Shown here in pieces: positions 44,295 to 52,786 of a stretch of DNA of 64,000 nucleotides (positions within the stretch are counted from its first letter, which is position 1; every line of letters starts with the position of its first letter). The stretch lies in contig CAYGBC010000015.1 of NCBI GenBank assembly GCA_964348015.1, forward strand, positions 4,774 through 68,773. Reading direction: 5' to 3'. The stretch comes from SOIA01 sp964348015. Its GTDB lineage: Bacteria > Acidobacteriota > Aminicenantia > Aminicenantales > Aminicenantaceae. The position numbers and the translations under genes are program-made. The notes beneath the pieces are model-generated. The model saw only the letters and a program-made list of their open reading frames with translations, was not told the DNA's origin and did not search any database.

Positions 44295-45551
44295 ATGGAA
44301 AAGACATTGACGCTGAATAGGTTGCGGTGGCCTCGAATAGTCAGCTTTGTCTCAGGTATCGGCATGATGGCCTCTGCTTTCCTCACCATGAGGCACTTTT
44401 TTCTTGCCAATTATCCCGAGAACATCTTTGAGGGGACGTTCTGTGACATCAGCGCATTTTTCAACTGCGACAGCTCCGCCTTTTCATCCATTGCCCAGGT
44501 GATGGGAATCCCGATCGGGTATTTCGGCCTGATCGTCGGCGCCCTTGTCGCCCTCGGAGCGGTTTTCCCATCCCAAAGTTTTGAGCGGACTAACACTTTT
44601 ATCGCGTTCCTCAATGTGTTGGGAGTCGTCGGGCTTATCGTCTACTCTGTGTTTTTCTTGGGAAACCTGTGTCTCCTGTGCACCGGATTCTACATATTCG
44701 CTATCTTGAGTTTTATTCTCTTCTGGCAATATGGGGTCGGGCGAGGAAAAGACAGCTTTCTGAAACGATACTTCCGGCCGTCGCTGAAGATCCTTTTAAC
44801 CGTGGTATGTGTGTCCGCGCTCGGAGCCTACGGAGTGATCCAGTATCATCAGGTGAGAAAGGACGCGCAGGCCGCTGTGGCGCTGAGGATCGTCAAGCAG
44901 TTCCGCGAGCTTCCCGTGGTCGGGAATCCGAGTTTCATCTCGCCTTACTGGACCGTCCGGTCAACGGAAAATTTCGAAGACGCGCCCATCCAGGTCATAG
45001 AGTACGCAGACTTTCTCTGCCCGGACTGCGTGTTCCTCACCCAGCAGCTGGACAAGCTGAAAGAGGAATTTGCCGGGATGATCAATGTCGTCTTCCAGTT
45101 TTATCCTCTGGACGGGCAGTGCAATACGGTTGTGGAGAAGGATTTTCATCCCGGGGCCTGTGAGCTGTCGTATATTGCCGCATACGACCCGGCTCGGTTC
45201 CTCGAGATCCATGATGAGATCTTCGCTAATTTTAACGACGCGAGAAAGCCCGAATGGCGGCAAGAGCTGGCGATGAGATACGGAGTGGAAGAGGCTCTCA
45301 ACGACCCGGTCACACAGGACATCGTTCAATCCATCATATACACGGGGGCTGAATACGCTCAGACATCGGAGCGCTATGCGGCTGGAATTCGCTCGACGCC
45401 GACCATGATCATCAACGGCCGCATGGTTATCGGAACCCTTCCTTACGAGCATATGAGGGCGATATTCCAGGATCTGGTCGATGCATACCAAGGTAGAGAA
45501 GAATTCATCGAGCACTGGGTTCCTCCGAAGGCAAGAAAGATCAAGCGCTAA
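44295..45551 (+). CDS. VKOR-DsbA fusion: disulfide-bond-forming membrane protein
   Basis: This 418-residue protein fuses an N-terminal vitamin-K-epoxide-reductase domain (about 10-150, four or five helices) to a DsbA/thioredoxin domain (about 215-405). The VKOR Cys are C50 and C58 (loop pair) and C126-x2-C129 (NLCLLCT). The thioredoxin active site is C242-P-D-C245, with a cis-Pro segment RSTPTMIING near 378. VKOR would reoxidise the DsbA part and pass electrons to quinone. This gives complete oxidative folding in one polypeptide. It follows msrP, another periplasmic thiol or sulfur maintenance gene. Confidence 0.9.
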   Translation: MEKTLTLNRLRWPRIVSFVSGIGMMASAFLTMRHFFLANYPENIFEGTFCDISAFFNCDSSAFSSIAQVMGIPIGYFGLIVGALVALGAVFPSQSFERTNTFIAFLNVLGVVGLIVYSVFFLGNLCLLCTGFYIFAILSFILFWQYGVGRGKDSFLKRYFRPSLKILLTVVCVSALGAYGVIQYHQVRKDAQAAVALRIVKQFRELPVVGNPSFISPYWTVRSTENFEDAPIQVIEYADFLCPDCVFLTQQLDKLKEEFAGMINVVFQFYPLDGQCNTVVEKDFHPGACELSYIAAYDPARFLEIHDEIFANFNDARKPEWRQELAMRYGVEEALNDPVTQDIVQSIIYTGAEYAQTSERYAAGIRSTPTMIINGRMVIGTLPYEHMRAIFQDLVDAYQGREEFIEHWVPPKARKIKR

Positions 45552-45617
45552 ATAAAAAAGGAGGCATCATCCTTAATTATGAATATGAGTCGATTAATTT
45601 GCGGGAAATATCAAGAA

Positions 45618-45662
45618 GGCGATGCAGGATTCCAACCTGCGGCTTCTCACGTGCGTCAGTAT
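45618..45662 (-). other. tRNA-like 3'-half remnant
   Basis: On the minus strand a perfect 5-bp T-stem GCAGG/CCTGC with loop TTGGAAT is followed by ATCGCCT, resembling the T arm and acceptor 3' strand of a tRNA. The loop has G where the invariant C of TTCGAAT belongs, the CCA end is missing, and no 5' half lies upstream. It resembles the remnant at 62936-62985. Confidence 0.35.
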
Positions 45663-45719
45663 CGTCATAATGAGATAACGCACAGAAAATTGATGAGTTA
45701 CTTTTTTAGCAGAGAAAGT

Positions 45720-45755
45720 TTGTGCTTGATATAATATTGGCTATAAATGGATAAT
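45720..45755 (+). promoter_or_regulatory. Promoter region upstream of fabF
   Basis: Two overlapping options are visible: TTGTGC with a 16-base spacer and TATAAA (45742-45747), or TTGATA (45726-45731) with an 18-base spacer and GATAAT (45750-45755). Either would start transcription about 65 bases before the ATG at 45823. Confidence 0.4.
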
Positions 45756-45822
45756 TCTATTTCTCGTTCAGATAAGCATATAGCTTCTGTTAAACTCCGC
45801 AACCTTCAAGAGTATAGCCGTA

Positions 45823-47067
45823 ATGAATGAACATCGGGTTGTCATAACCGGATTGGGTGTCGTCACCCCCATTGGTTTAGGGGTTGAAGAATTCTGGGAA
45901 GGGTTGAAAGAAGGACGAAACGGAATATCAAGAATCAGTCATTTCGACCCAACCGATTTTCGTTCCCAAATGGCGGCAGAGGTAAAAAACTTCAATCCTG
46001 AAGATTGGATGGACGGAAAATCTGCGGAGCGGATGGACAGATTTGTCCATTTTGCCATGGCCTCGTCAGCTATGGCGGTCAAAGATGCCGGTCTAGATAC
46101 TTTTGCTTTTGATGGAAACAGGGCAGGGATTATTATAGGCTCTGGTATAGGGGGAGCACAAACGATTGAGAACGGCTATTCAATACTTCATGAGAAAGGG
46201 CCAAAATCTCTCAGTCCCTTTTTTGTGTCCAAAGCGCTCATAAACATGGCCGCATGCATGGTCTCCATCACTTATGGTTTAAAAGGGCCTCTATCGGCTC
46301 CTTGTGTTGCGTGTTCCACAGGGGCAAATGCGATCGGTGATGCCTTTCGGATTCTCCAGAGGGGGAATGCCGACATCATGCTGGCGGGAGGTTCAGAGTC
46401 GAGTGTGACCCCTTTGCCTTTCGCTGGTTTTTGCGGGACGCGGTCGATGTCGGTCAGGAATGATTGTGTGGAAAAGGCAAGCCGGCCTTTTGACAAGAAT
46501 CGTGACGGTTTTGTTATGGGGGAAGGCGCTGGCATCGTTGTTTTAGAAAGGCTTGAACATGCTCTCAACAGAAACGTTCGCATCTACGCTGAACTCATTG
46601 GCTATGGAAATGCTGCTGACGCTTTTCATTTCACAGCTCCAGATCCTGAAGGTGATGGAATGATCAGGGTCATGAGGGAGGCACTCAGAGACTCAGACAT
46701 AGATCCTTGGGAAGTCGGTTATATCAATGCACATGGTACTTCTACTGACCTGAATGATAAAATAGAAAGTGCAGCCATTATCAAGGTTTTTGGCGACCAC
46801 GCGAAGCACTTGAAGATCAGTTCCATTAAGTCGATGATCGGCCACCTCTTAGCAGCAGCCGGGGCAGTGGAATTCGTGGCCACTGTGATGAGTGTCCATA
46901 CCGGCAAACTACCTCCGACGATCAACTATGAGCAAACCGACCCAGAATGCCCTCTGGATTATGTGACCAAAGGAGTCGAATCGATCGATCTCAACGTCGC
47001 GATGAGTAATTCCTTTGGCTTCGGAGGAGGGAATGCCTGTCTTGTAGTGAAAAAGTACGGAAATTAA
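45823..47067 (+). CDS. fabF: Beta-ketoacyl-ACP synthase II-like (FabF)
   Basis: This 414-residue thiolase-fold condensing enzyme has the catalytic Cys about C164 in CVACSTGANAIGDAF. The two catalytic His lie in NAHGTSTDLND (about 304) and IGHLLAAAGAVEF (about 341), and the glycine-rich FGFGGGNACLV is at the end. It extends acyl-ACP chains with malonyl-ACP. The next gene starts two bases later and encodes an FMN oxidoreductase of the nitronate-monooxygenase/FabK superfamily. The pair may therefore work together on an acyl chain. No acyl carrier protein or other fab genes are adjacent, so housekeeping or specialised lipid synthesis are both possible. Confidence 0.9.
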   Translation: MNEHRVVITGLGVVTPIGLGVEEFWEGLKEGRNGISRISHFDPTDFRSQMAAEVKNFNPEDWMDGKSAERMDRFVHFAMASSAMAVKDAGLDTFAFDGNRAGIIIGSGIGGAQTIENGYSILHEKGPKSLSPFFVSKALINMAACMVSITYGLKGPLSAPCVACSTGANAIGDAFRILQRGNADIMLAGGSESSVTPLPFAGFCGTRSMSVRNDCVEKASRPFDKNRDGFVMGEGAGIVVLERLEHALNRNVRIYAELIGYGNAADAFHFTAPDPEGDGMIRVMREALRDSDIDPWEVGYINAHGTSTDLNDKIESAAIIKVFGDHAKHLKISSIKSMIGHLLAAAGAVEFVATVMSVHTGKLPPTINYEQTDPECPLDYVTKGVESIDLNVAMSNSFGFGGGNACLVVKKYGN

Positions 47068-47068
47068 A

Positions 47069-48136
47069 ATGAAGATCCCCAAGCTTCAAATTGGAAGTAT
47101 CACAGCAGACATACCTATTGTGCAGGGAGGGATGGGCGTGAGAGTTTCTCTGTCCTCGCTTGCTTCTGCTGTGGCTGAAGAAGGCGGGATAGGCACTATC
47201 TCGAGCATAGGGCTGGGAGATGTAGAGGCTTCAAAGAATGAATATGAAAAGATGTCTCGGGAAGCTCTGCAGAAAGAGATTCGCAAGGCCAAAAGCATAA
47301 CGAACGGTCATATCGCGGTTAACTTTATGGGTGTGCTCAGCAATGTTAACGACTTGATCATGACCGCCGTGAGAGAAGGGATTAAGATAATCGTATACGG
47401 TGCCGGACTCCCGGCTAAGCTGCCCGATCTGATCAAGGACAGTTCAATAAATCTAGTGCCTATTGTCAGCTCCGCAAGAGTAGCTGAATTAATTCTGCGA
47501 TTATGGGATAAGCGTTACGAGAGGACTGCTGATGCCATAATCCTTGAAGGGCCTTTAGCAGGAGGGCACCTTGGTTTCTCTGATGAACAGCTCAATCATC
47601 TGGAAAAATATTCTCTGGAGAGGCTCTTGCCGGAAGTTCTGGAAACTGTAAAGACATATGATGACAAATACGGAAAGAAAATTCCTGTAATCGTCGCTGG
47701 GGGGATCTTCAACGGAAAGGATATCGCTCGGATGCTATCCCTGGGTGCGTCAGGAGTCCAATTAGCTACACGTTTTGTCTGTACCGAGGAATGTGGTGTC
47801 TCTCCGGAATTTAAGCAGGCTTACCTCGACGCCGAAAAAGAGGATATTGTCATCATAAAAAGTCCTGTCGGCATGCCGGGAAGGGCCATTCAAAACAAGT
47901 TTTTACGAGATTTAGAAATTAAGGGAAAATTAAAGGTCAAGTGTCCGTACAGGTGTCTTTCCGTCTGTAAGGTTGATAAGGCGAAGTACTGCATTGCGCT
48001 GGCTCTTGTAAAATCCTACTTTGGGGATGTGGACAACGGCCTCCTATTCTGTGGGCAGAATGCTTACCGCATCAAAAAGATAGTCACGGTCAAAGAACTC
48101 ATCGCAGAGCTTCTCGCCGAGCTCGAGGCGGCTTAA
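47069..48136 (+). CDS. FMN-dependent nitronate monooxygenase / FabK-like oxidoreductase with Cys-rich tail
   Basis: This 355-residue TIM-barrel flavoprotein starts with IPIVQGGMGVRVSLSSLASAV and has the FMN-phosphate site VIVAGGIFNGKDIARMLSLG near 210-230, followed by GASGVQLATRF. Near the C-terminus four Cys, C292-x3-C296-x3-C300-x6-C307, suggest a metal or Fe-S site, as in the nitronate-monooxygenase-like proteins common in anaerobes. FabK (enoyl-ACP reductase) belongs to the same superfamily. Start is two bases after the fabF stop, so translation is coupled. Whether it reduces an enoyl-ACP or oxidises nitronates is unresolved. Confidence 0.85.
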   Translation: MKIPKLQIGSITADIPIVQGGMGVRVSLSSLASAVAEEGGIGTISSIGLGDVEASKNEYEKMSREALQKEIRKAKSITNGHIAVNFMGVLSNVNDLIMTAVREGIKIIVYGAGLPAKLPDLIKDSSINLVPIVSSARVAELILRLWDKRYERTADAIILEGPLAGGHLGFSDEQLNHLEKYSLERLLPEVLETVKTYDDKYGKKIPVIVAGGIFNGKDIARMLSLGASGVQLATRFVCTEECGVSPEFKQAYLDAEKEDIVIIKSPVGMPGRAIQNKFLRDLEIKGKLKVKCPYRCLSVCKVDKAKYCIALALVKSYFGDVDNGLLFCGQNAYRIKKIVTVKELIAELLAELEAA

Positions 48137-48209
48137 GTCGGTTTTGCTGCATCAATCTACTTGTTCTCTTATAAAAAGCATCTTTACAGCATCGTTTGTA
48201 AAAATCCGA

Positions 48210-48230
48210 TCCGCCCTTGGGCGGAATTTT
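48210..48230. terminator. Terminator-like hairpin after the fabF operon
   Basis: TCCGCCC and GGGCGGA form a perfect 7-bp stem with a TT loop, preceded by AAAAT and followed by ATTTT. A-rich left and T-rich right flanks make it a short bidirectional terminator about 75 bases after the stop codon. Confidence 0.5.
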
Positions 48231-48354
48231 ACGTTACCCTATAAATGTTGAGTGACTTCTCAATTTTTCAGTTCGCCTCTTTTGACCTAAGTCAGTGAAT
48301 TTTCTTTGAGAGTCTCTTATAATAAAGGCTGACAAGTAAAATGCGGAGGTGGAA

Positions 48355-49596
48355 ATGAGTGAATTAATAAAGGATGCCGTAAAACGGAAAGAACTTTTGA
48401 AGCATATGATACTTCAACTCCATGAAGGGAAAGCTCCTGAGGCAGTAAAAAAGCAGCTGATTCGCTTACTCGGAAAGGTGCCTTATAACGATGTGGTCGA
48501 GGTTGAACAGGAATTGATCAAAGAAGGATTGCCCCAGGAAGAAGTTCTGAAGCTGTGCGATATCCATACGATGGCGTTAGATGGCGTCCTGGATCACACG
48601 GAGGCGAAAACAGCTCCGCCCGGTCATCCAGTCCACACATTTAAAGAGGAAAACCGAGCTTTACGGAAAGAAATTCAGGCCTTAGAACATTTATATGAGG
48701 ATGTCAAAAATACGAAAAGCAAAGATCAATTGGGCGGGCTGTGGGATGAAATTCTCCAGCACTTCAACGCTTTAATGGATGTGGAAAAACACTATTTACG
48801 CAAGGAAAACCTTCTCTTCCCTTTCTTGGAAAAACACGGCGTCACCGGGCCACCAACCGTGATGTGGGGGAAGCACGACGAGACTCGTGAGCTTTTAAAA
48901 GGAGCGGTGGAAGCTCTGAGCGCTACGGATGATATTTCTGTCGATGAAGCAAAAACTGTGATCAAGCTTGTTCTTCGTCCCGCGTCGAAGGCGGTAGACG
49001 ATATGATCAATAAAGAAGAAGAGATCCTTTTTCCCATGTGTCTGGACACGCTGACTGAAGAAGAATGGGTGCAGATTGAAAGGCAGAGCATAGAGTATGG
49101 CTTCTGCCTGTATGATCCCACAGCCCAGTGGAGGCCGGAAGGAGTGGAGCTTGAAGAGAGTGTGAGCGAAGAGATGGACAAGATCCAGCTTCCCAGCGGC
49201 AGCTTTAATGTGAATGAAATCACGTCCATATTAAACACGATTCCGTTTGATATGACATTTGTGGATAAGGATGACAGGGTCAAATATTTTACTCAGGGAC
49301 GAGAACGGATTTTTGCCCGCAGTCGAGCCATCCTCGGTCGCAATGTGCGGCACTGCCATCCTCCCTCCAGTGTTCACGTTGTGGAGAAGATACTGGATGA
49401 TTTCAAATCCGGAAAAGAGGATAATGCCGCGTTCTGGATCACTTTAAAGGATAGATTTGTTCACATCGAATATTTTGCCTTGCGGAGCGCAGATGGCGAT
49501 TATTTAGGGACGCTGGAAGTCAGCCAGGATTTAACGGAGAAGCGGAAGCTCAAAGGAGAGCAAAGACTCCTTCAATACGAGAAGAAGGACGCCTAA
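48355..49596 (+). CDS. DUF438-hemerythrin-PAS protein
   Basis: This 413-residue cytoplasmic protein has a DUF438 domain (about 3-75), a hemerythrin-like HHE four-helix domain (about 88-235) and a PAS domain (about 285-405). Iron-ligand His/Glu candidates lie in EILQHFNALMDVEKHYLRKE and WGKHDETREL. The PAS part reads FDMTFVDKDDRVKYFTQGRE and GRNVRHCHPPSSVHVVEKIL. The ATG at 48355 is preferred over a GTG two codons earlier because GGAGG is then five bases away. Homologues are regarded as O2/NO or redox sensors. It is directly followed by the DUF1858-DUF2249 gene and stands at the head of the ergothioneine-sulfur gene series. Confidence 0.87.
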   Translation: MSELIKDAVKRKELLKHMILQLHEGKAPEAVKKQLIRLLGKVPYNDVVEVEQELIKEGLPQEEVLKLCDIHTMALDGVLDHTEAKTAPPGHPVHTFKEENRALRKEIQALEHLYEDVKNTKSKDQLGGLWDEILQHFNALMDVEKHYLRKENLLFPFLEKHGVTGPPTVMWGKHDETRELLKGAVEALSATDDISVDEAKTVIKLVLRPASKAVDDMINKEEEILFPMCLDTLTEEEWVQIERQSIEYGFCLYDPTAQWRPEGVELEESVSEEMDKIQLPSGSFNVNEITSILNTIPFDMTFVDKDDRVKYFTQGRERIFARSRAILGRNVRHCHPPSSVHVVEKILDDFKSGKEDNAAFWITLKDRFVHIEYFALRSADGDYLGTLEVSQDLTEKRKLKGEQRLLQYEKKDA

Positions 49597-49597
49597 G

Positions 49598-50134
49598 ATG
49601 AAAGGATCAGATTCAGAATCTCAGATCACGCCGGAGACTAAGATTGGGGCACTGTTGGATAAATTCCCCAAACTTGAAAAAACTCTTTTTGAAATGGCTC
49701 CAGAGTTTAAGAAGCTGCGCAATCCACTGTTGAGAAAAACAGTAGCGAGAGTCACATCTCTCAGACAGGCCTCGGCCATAGCCAAGATTTCTCTTGCCGA
49801 AATGATCAACACGCTGCGAAGCGAGGCCGGAATTCAAGAAGAATTCAGGGCGGATGAAGAGACTGTGTCTCTTTCAAAGGAGAGCCCGACCTGGTTTTCA
49901 GCCTCCCGTATTGTGCAGAATATGGATGCGCGACCCATGCTCGAAAAGGGAGAACAGCCGATTGATAAAGTTTTCGCAGATTGCAAAAACTTAAAACCCG
50001 GTGAAATTTATGAGTTGATCACGCCCTTTCTCCCCGCTCCTTTGATCGATACGGCCAGGGAAAAAGGGTATCTGACCTGGTCGAAGAGAGAGGAGGAGGA
50101 CGTATTTAAGACTTACCTCACGCCGAAAAAGTAG
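49598..50134 (+). CDS. DUF1858-DUF2249 protein
   Basis: This 178-residue protein joins an N-terminal DUF1858 helical domain (about 10-70, ITPETKIGALLDKFPKLEK) to a C-terminal DUF2249 domain (about 108-172, VQNMDARPMLEKGEQPIDKV, LKPGEIYELITPFLPAPLI). DUF2249 is related to the TusA/SirA fold. DUF1858-DUF2249 proteins often accompany hemerythrin-like DUF438 proteins in anaerobes, which is also the case here (one base between the genes). A sulfur-carrier or redox role is suggested by fold and neighbours only; the CPxP motif of TusA is absent. AAGGA lies before the ATG. Confidence 0.82.
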   Translation: MKGSDSESQITPETKIGALLDKFPKLEKTLFEMAPEFKKLRNPLLRKTVARVTSLRQASAIAKISLAEMINTLRSEAGIQEEFRADEETVSLSKESPTWFSASRIVQNMDARPMLEKGEQPIDKVFADCKNLKPGEIYELITPFLPAPLIDTAREKGYLTWSKREEEDVFKTYLTPKK

Positions 50135-50266
50135 TCAATCTGATGAATTGTTATCCATAACTCAGGATGGATTTTCAGAGAAACAGAAAAATGAGGTCAT
50201 GAATTATCTGGATCGGATCACGGAAAATTTATGCGACAGGAAGGATCAAAACACAGAGGAGGCCGT

Positions 50267-50442
50267 ATGAAAACAGCCATAAAACAGCCAGCGGCCAGTT
50301 GGGTTACCTAATCGCCGGTATTTATCGAGGTGTCCGTGAAGACGCCTTTGACATCCCCTCGTATTTTGTGAAAGTATTCGGTAGGGAGCATCTCGGCTTG
50401 AAAAAGACGGCGGAAGAATTTAAAACGAAGACCGAACAGTGA
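50267..50442 (+). pseudogene. Frameshifted small gene directly upstream of eanB
   Basis: An ATG at 50267 has GAGGAGG four bases upstream but reads only 14 codons (MKTAIKQPAASWVT). The next frame, entered by a -1 shift near 50296-50300, continues GQLGYLIAGIYRGVREDAFD then IPSYFVKVFGREHLGLKKTA and EEFKTKTEQ to the TGA at 50440. Together they would give a 59-residue protein of unknown family. Either a real frameshift mutation, a sequencing error or programmed shifting would explain it; no slippery heptamer is visible. A short frame ending EEAV* (50199-50270) overlaps the ATG as ATGA. Confidence 0.45.
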
Positions 50443-50451
50443 GCCAAGATC

Positions 50452-51735
50452 ATGGATAATCAGCCGAAACACATTTCTACAGAAGAACTTCTTCGACAAC
50501 TGAAAAATCCGGCGCTTCAATTGATTGATGTGCGTCCGGCGGATGCGTATAACGGCTGGAGGCTTCACAATGAACCGAGGGGCGGGCACATTCAAGGGGC
50601 CAGAAGTTTGCCAGCCAAGTGGACGAACTACATCGACTGGATCGAAATCGTGCGGTTAAAAAATATTGCACACCAAAATTCTCTGATTTTATACGGTTAC
50701 AATGATCTTGAAACAGCGAAGGCAGCAAATCTGTTTATCCGGTCGGGTTATCCGGATGTGAGAGTTTATCATTCCTTTGTGGATGAGTGGGCTGCGGATG
50801 AAAATTGCCCCATGGATAAAATGGCCAACTATCGCCATCTCGTATCGGCCCAATGGCTCCAAGAGCTCCTGTCTTCCGGAACCGCTCCTGAGCATGACAA
50901 CGACAAATATGTCCTGTGTCATGCCTTTTATCGCAACAGGGAGGCCTACGAGGAAGGCCATATTCCAGGGGCTGTGGATTTAGACACAAACTCACTGGAA
51001 TCCCCGGAAACATGGAACCGCCGTTCCCCGGAAGAAATAAAGGAGGCACTGGAAAACCTGGGTATAACCTCAGAAACGACAGTCGTTCTCTACGGAAGAT
51101 TTTCGAATCCGGACGTCAACGATCCGTTTCCCGGAAGCAGCGCAGGACATTTGGGAGCTTTCCGCTGTGCCTTTATCATGATGTATGCCGGAGTCAGAGA
51201 TGTCCGGATGCTGAATGGCGGGTTGCAGGCTTGGACGGATGAAGGGTTTAAGGTGAGCACAGAAGACACTGTGAAACATCCTGTCCCTGAATTCGGAGCA
51301 GTCATTCCCGCTTGCCCAAAGTTCGCGGTCGATATTCGAGAAGCCAGAGACATATTAAAATCCGACAACAAGAACCTCGTAAGTGTCCGGAGTTGGAGTG
51401 AGTATATTGGTGAAATCAGCGGTTATAACTACATCCAAAAAAAAGGACGGATTCCGGGGTCCGTGTTCGGGAATTGCGGCAGCGACGCCTATCATATGGA
51501 GAACTATCGCAACCTGGACCACACCACGCGTGAATACCACGAGATCGAAAACATGTGGGCAGAGGTGGGCATAACTCCCGATAAACACAATGCCTTTTAT
51601 TGCGGTACGGGGTGGCGTGGCAGCGAAGCTTTCTTTAACGCGTGGTTGATGGGCTGCCCGCATGTTTCCGTGTTTGATGGCGGATGGTTCGAATGGAGCA
51701 ACAATAATAATCCCTGCGAGACGGGTCTGCCCTAA
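50452..51735 (+). CDS. eanB: EanB-type rhodanese: anaerobic ergothioneine synthase
   Basis: This 427-residue protein has three rhodanese domains (about 5-125, 130-280 and 290-427). Only the last keeps an active-site Cys, C384 in FYCGTGWRGSEAFF. It follows Chlorobium limicola EanB closely as I recall that sequence: DVRPADAYNGWR, GGHIQGARSLPAKW, CHAFYRNREAYEEGHIPGA, LESPETWNRRSPEE, GSDAYHMENYRN and HTTREYHEIE. C384 would correspond to catalytic C412. EanB inserts sulfur from a persulfide/polysulfide into hercynine to give ergothioneine without O2. The methyltransferase that makes hercynine is the next gene, then SufS and SufE. No strong ribosome site precedes the ATG. Confidence 0.93.
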   Translation: MDNQPKHISTEELLRQLKNPALQLIDVRPADAYNGWRLHNEPRGGHIQGARSLPAKWTNYIDWIEIVRLKNIAHQNSLILYGYNDLETAKAANLFIRSGYPDVRVYHSFVDEWAADENCPMDKMANYRHLVSAQWLQELLSSGTAPEHDNDKYVLCHAFYRNREAYEEGHIPGAVDLDTNSLESPETWNRRSPEEIKEALENLGITSETTVVLYGRFSNPDVNDPFPGSSAGHLGAFRCAFIMMYAGVRDVRMLNGGLQAWTDEGFKVSTEDTVKHPVPEFGAVIPACPKFAVDIREARDILKSDNKNLVSVRSWSEYIGEISGYNYIQKKGRIPGSVFGNCGSDAYHMENYRNLDHTTREYHEIENMWAEVGITPDKHNAFYCGTGWRGSEAFFNAWLMGCPHVSVFDGGWFEWSNNNNPCETGLP

Positions 51736-51781
51736 ATATTCTGACCATTAAAAAATAGATTTGTGGCGGAAAACATTTGAT

Positions 51782-52786
51782 ATGAAATTTTACAGTGAGA
51801 CTTCAAGTACAGAGACTCGTATTCCTATGAGCAATTTTTTGCGCGAAGTCAGCGAGGATGAGACTATCCAAACGGTACTCGACGGCCTGACATGCGATCA
51901 CAAGCACATTTCGAGCAAATATTTTTATGACGAGACTGGATCAAAACTGTTTGAAGAAATTACGCGTCTCCCCGAGTATTATCTGACCCGCACTGAACAA
52001 ATTATACTTGAGCGGTCGTCTTTTCAGATCGCAGGTAAACTGAAGAATGTCGACATCATTGAGCTCGGGAGCGGCGGCAGCTCAAAGATTTCCCTTCTGC
52101 TGAATTCTGTCCCGGCCGAGAGCAGAGGATCTGTTCGCTATATACCCGTTGATATCAGCCAGGCAGCGATTGAAAATTCGGCACAGATCCTCATACGTAA
52201 CTTTCCAGGATTGAAAATTCACGGTGTGATCGCTGATTTTGAAAAACAGCTCAACCGGATTCCCGGAGATGCGAACCGACTCATCTGCTTTTTTGGAAGT
52301 ACAATCGGGAATCTCTCCAGAAAAGAATCCCACAAATTTATGGGCGATCTGGGAAGAACCCTACAACCCGGCGGAATGCTGCTGCTCGGTGTTGATAGGG
52401 TCAAAGACAGAGATATGCTCGAAAAAGCCTATAATGACAACAAAAAAATCACTGAAAAATTCAATCGGAACATTTTGAATGTGGCTAATAATCTTGCAGG
52501 CACAGATTTTGATCCAGATATGTTTGAACACATCGCCTTTTACAATGAAGACCATTCCCGGATTGAAATGCATTTAAAAGCCAAGGAGAGGATGAGGATT
52601 TTCTGCCCCTATTTAAACAGTAAAATCATCATTGAAAAGGGCGAAACCATTCATACCGAAAATTCACACAAATTTACGTCCAGGCATATTGAGGAGCTGG
52701 CATTAGCGGGTGGTCTGGAAATCCATAATATATTCTCTGATAGGAATAAATGGTTTTCCCTGATTCAATTTCGGAAAAACGTATGA
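51782..52786 (+). CDS. eanA: L-histidine N-alpha-methyltransferase (EgtD/EanA-like)
   Basis: This 334-residue SAM-dependent enzyme should trimethylate histidine to hercynine. It has the EgtD family N-terminal signature SKYFYDETGSKLFEEITRLP with EYYLTRTE, the SAM-binding ELGSGGSSKISLLL, and CFFGSTIGNLSR. MLLLGVDRVKD and a C-terminal substrate domain (RIEMHLKAKERM, KGETIHTENSHKF) follow. The ATG at 51782 is taken as start; in-frame TTG at 51761 is less likely. Gene order eanB-eanA followed by sufS through an ATGA overlap indicates a single operon. EgtB and EgtE, used in the aerobic pathway, are absent here. Confidence 0.92.
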   Translation: MKFYSETSSTETRIPMSNFLREVSEDETIQTVLDGLTCDHKHISSKYFYDETGSKLFEEITRLPEYYLTRTEQIILERSSFQIAGKLKNVDIIELGSGGSSKISLLLNSVPAESRGSVRYIPVDISQAAIENSAQILIRNFPGLKIHGVIADFEKQLNRIPGDANRLICFFGSTIGNLSRKESHKFMGDLGRTLQPGGMLLLGVDRVKDRDMLEKAYNDNKKITEKFNRNILNVANNLAGTDFDPDMFEHIAFYNEDHSRIEMHLKAKERMRIFCPYLNSKIIIEKGETIHTENSHKFTSRHIEELALAGGLEIHNIFSDRNKWFSLIQFRKNV

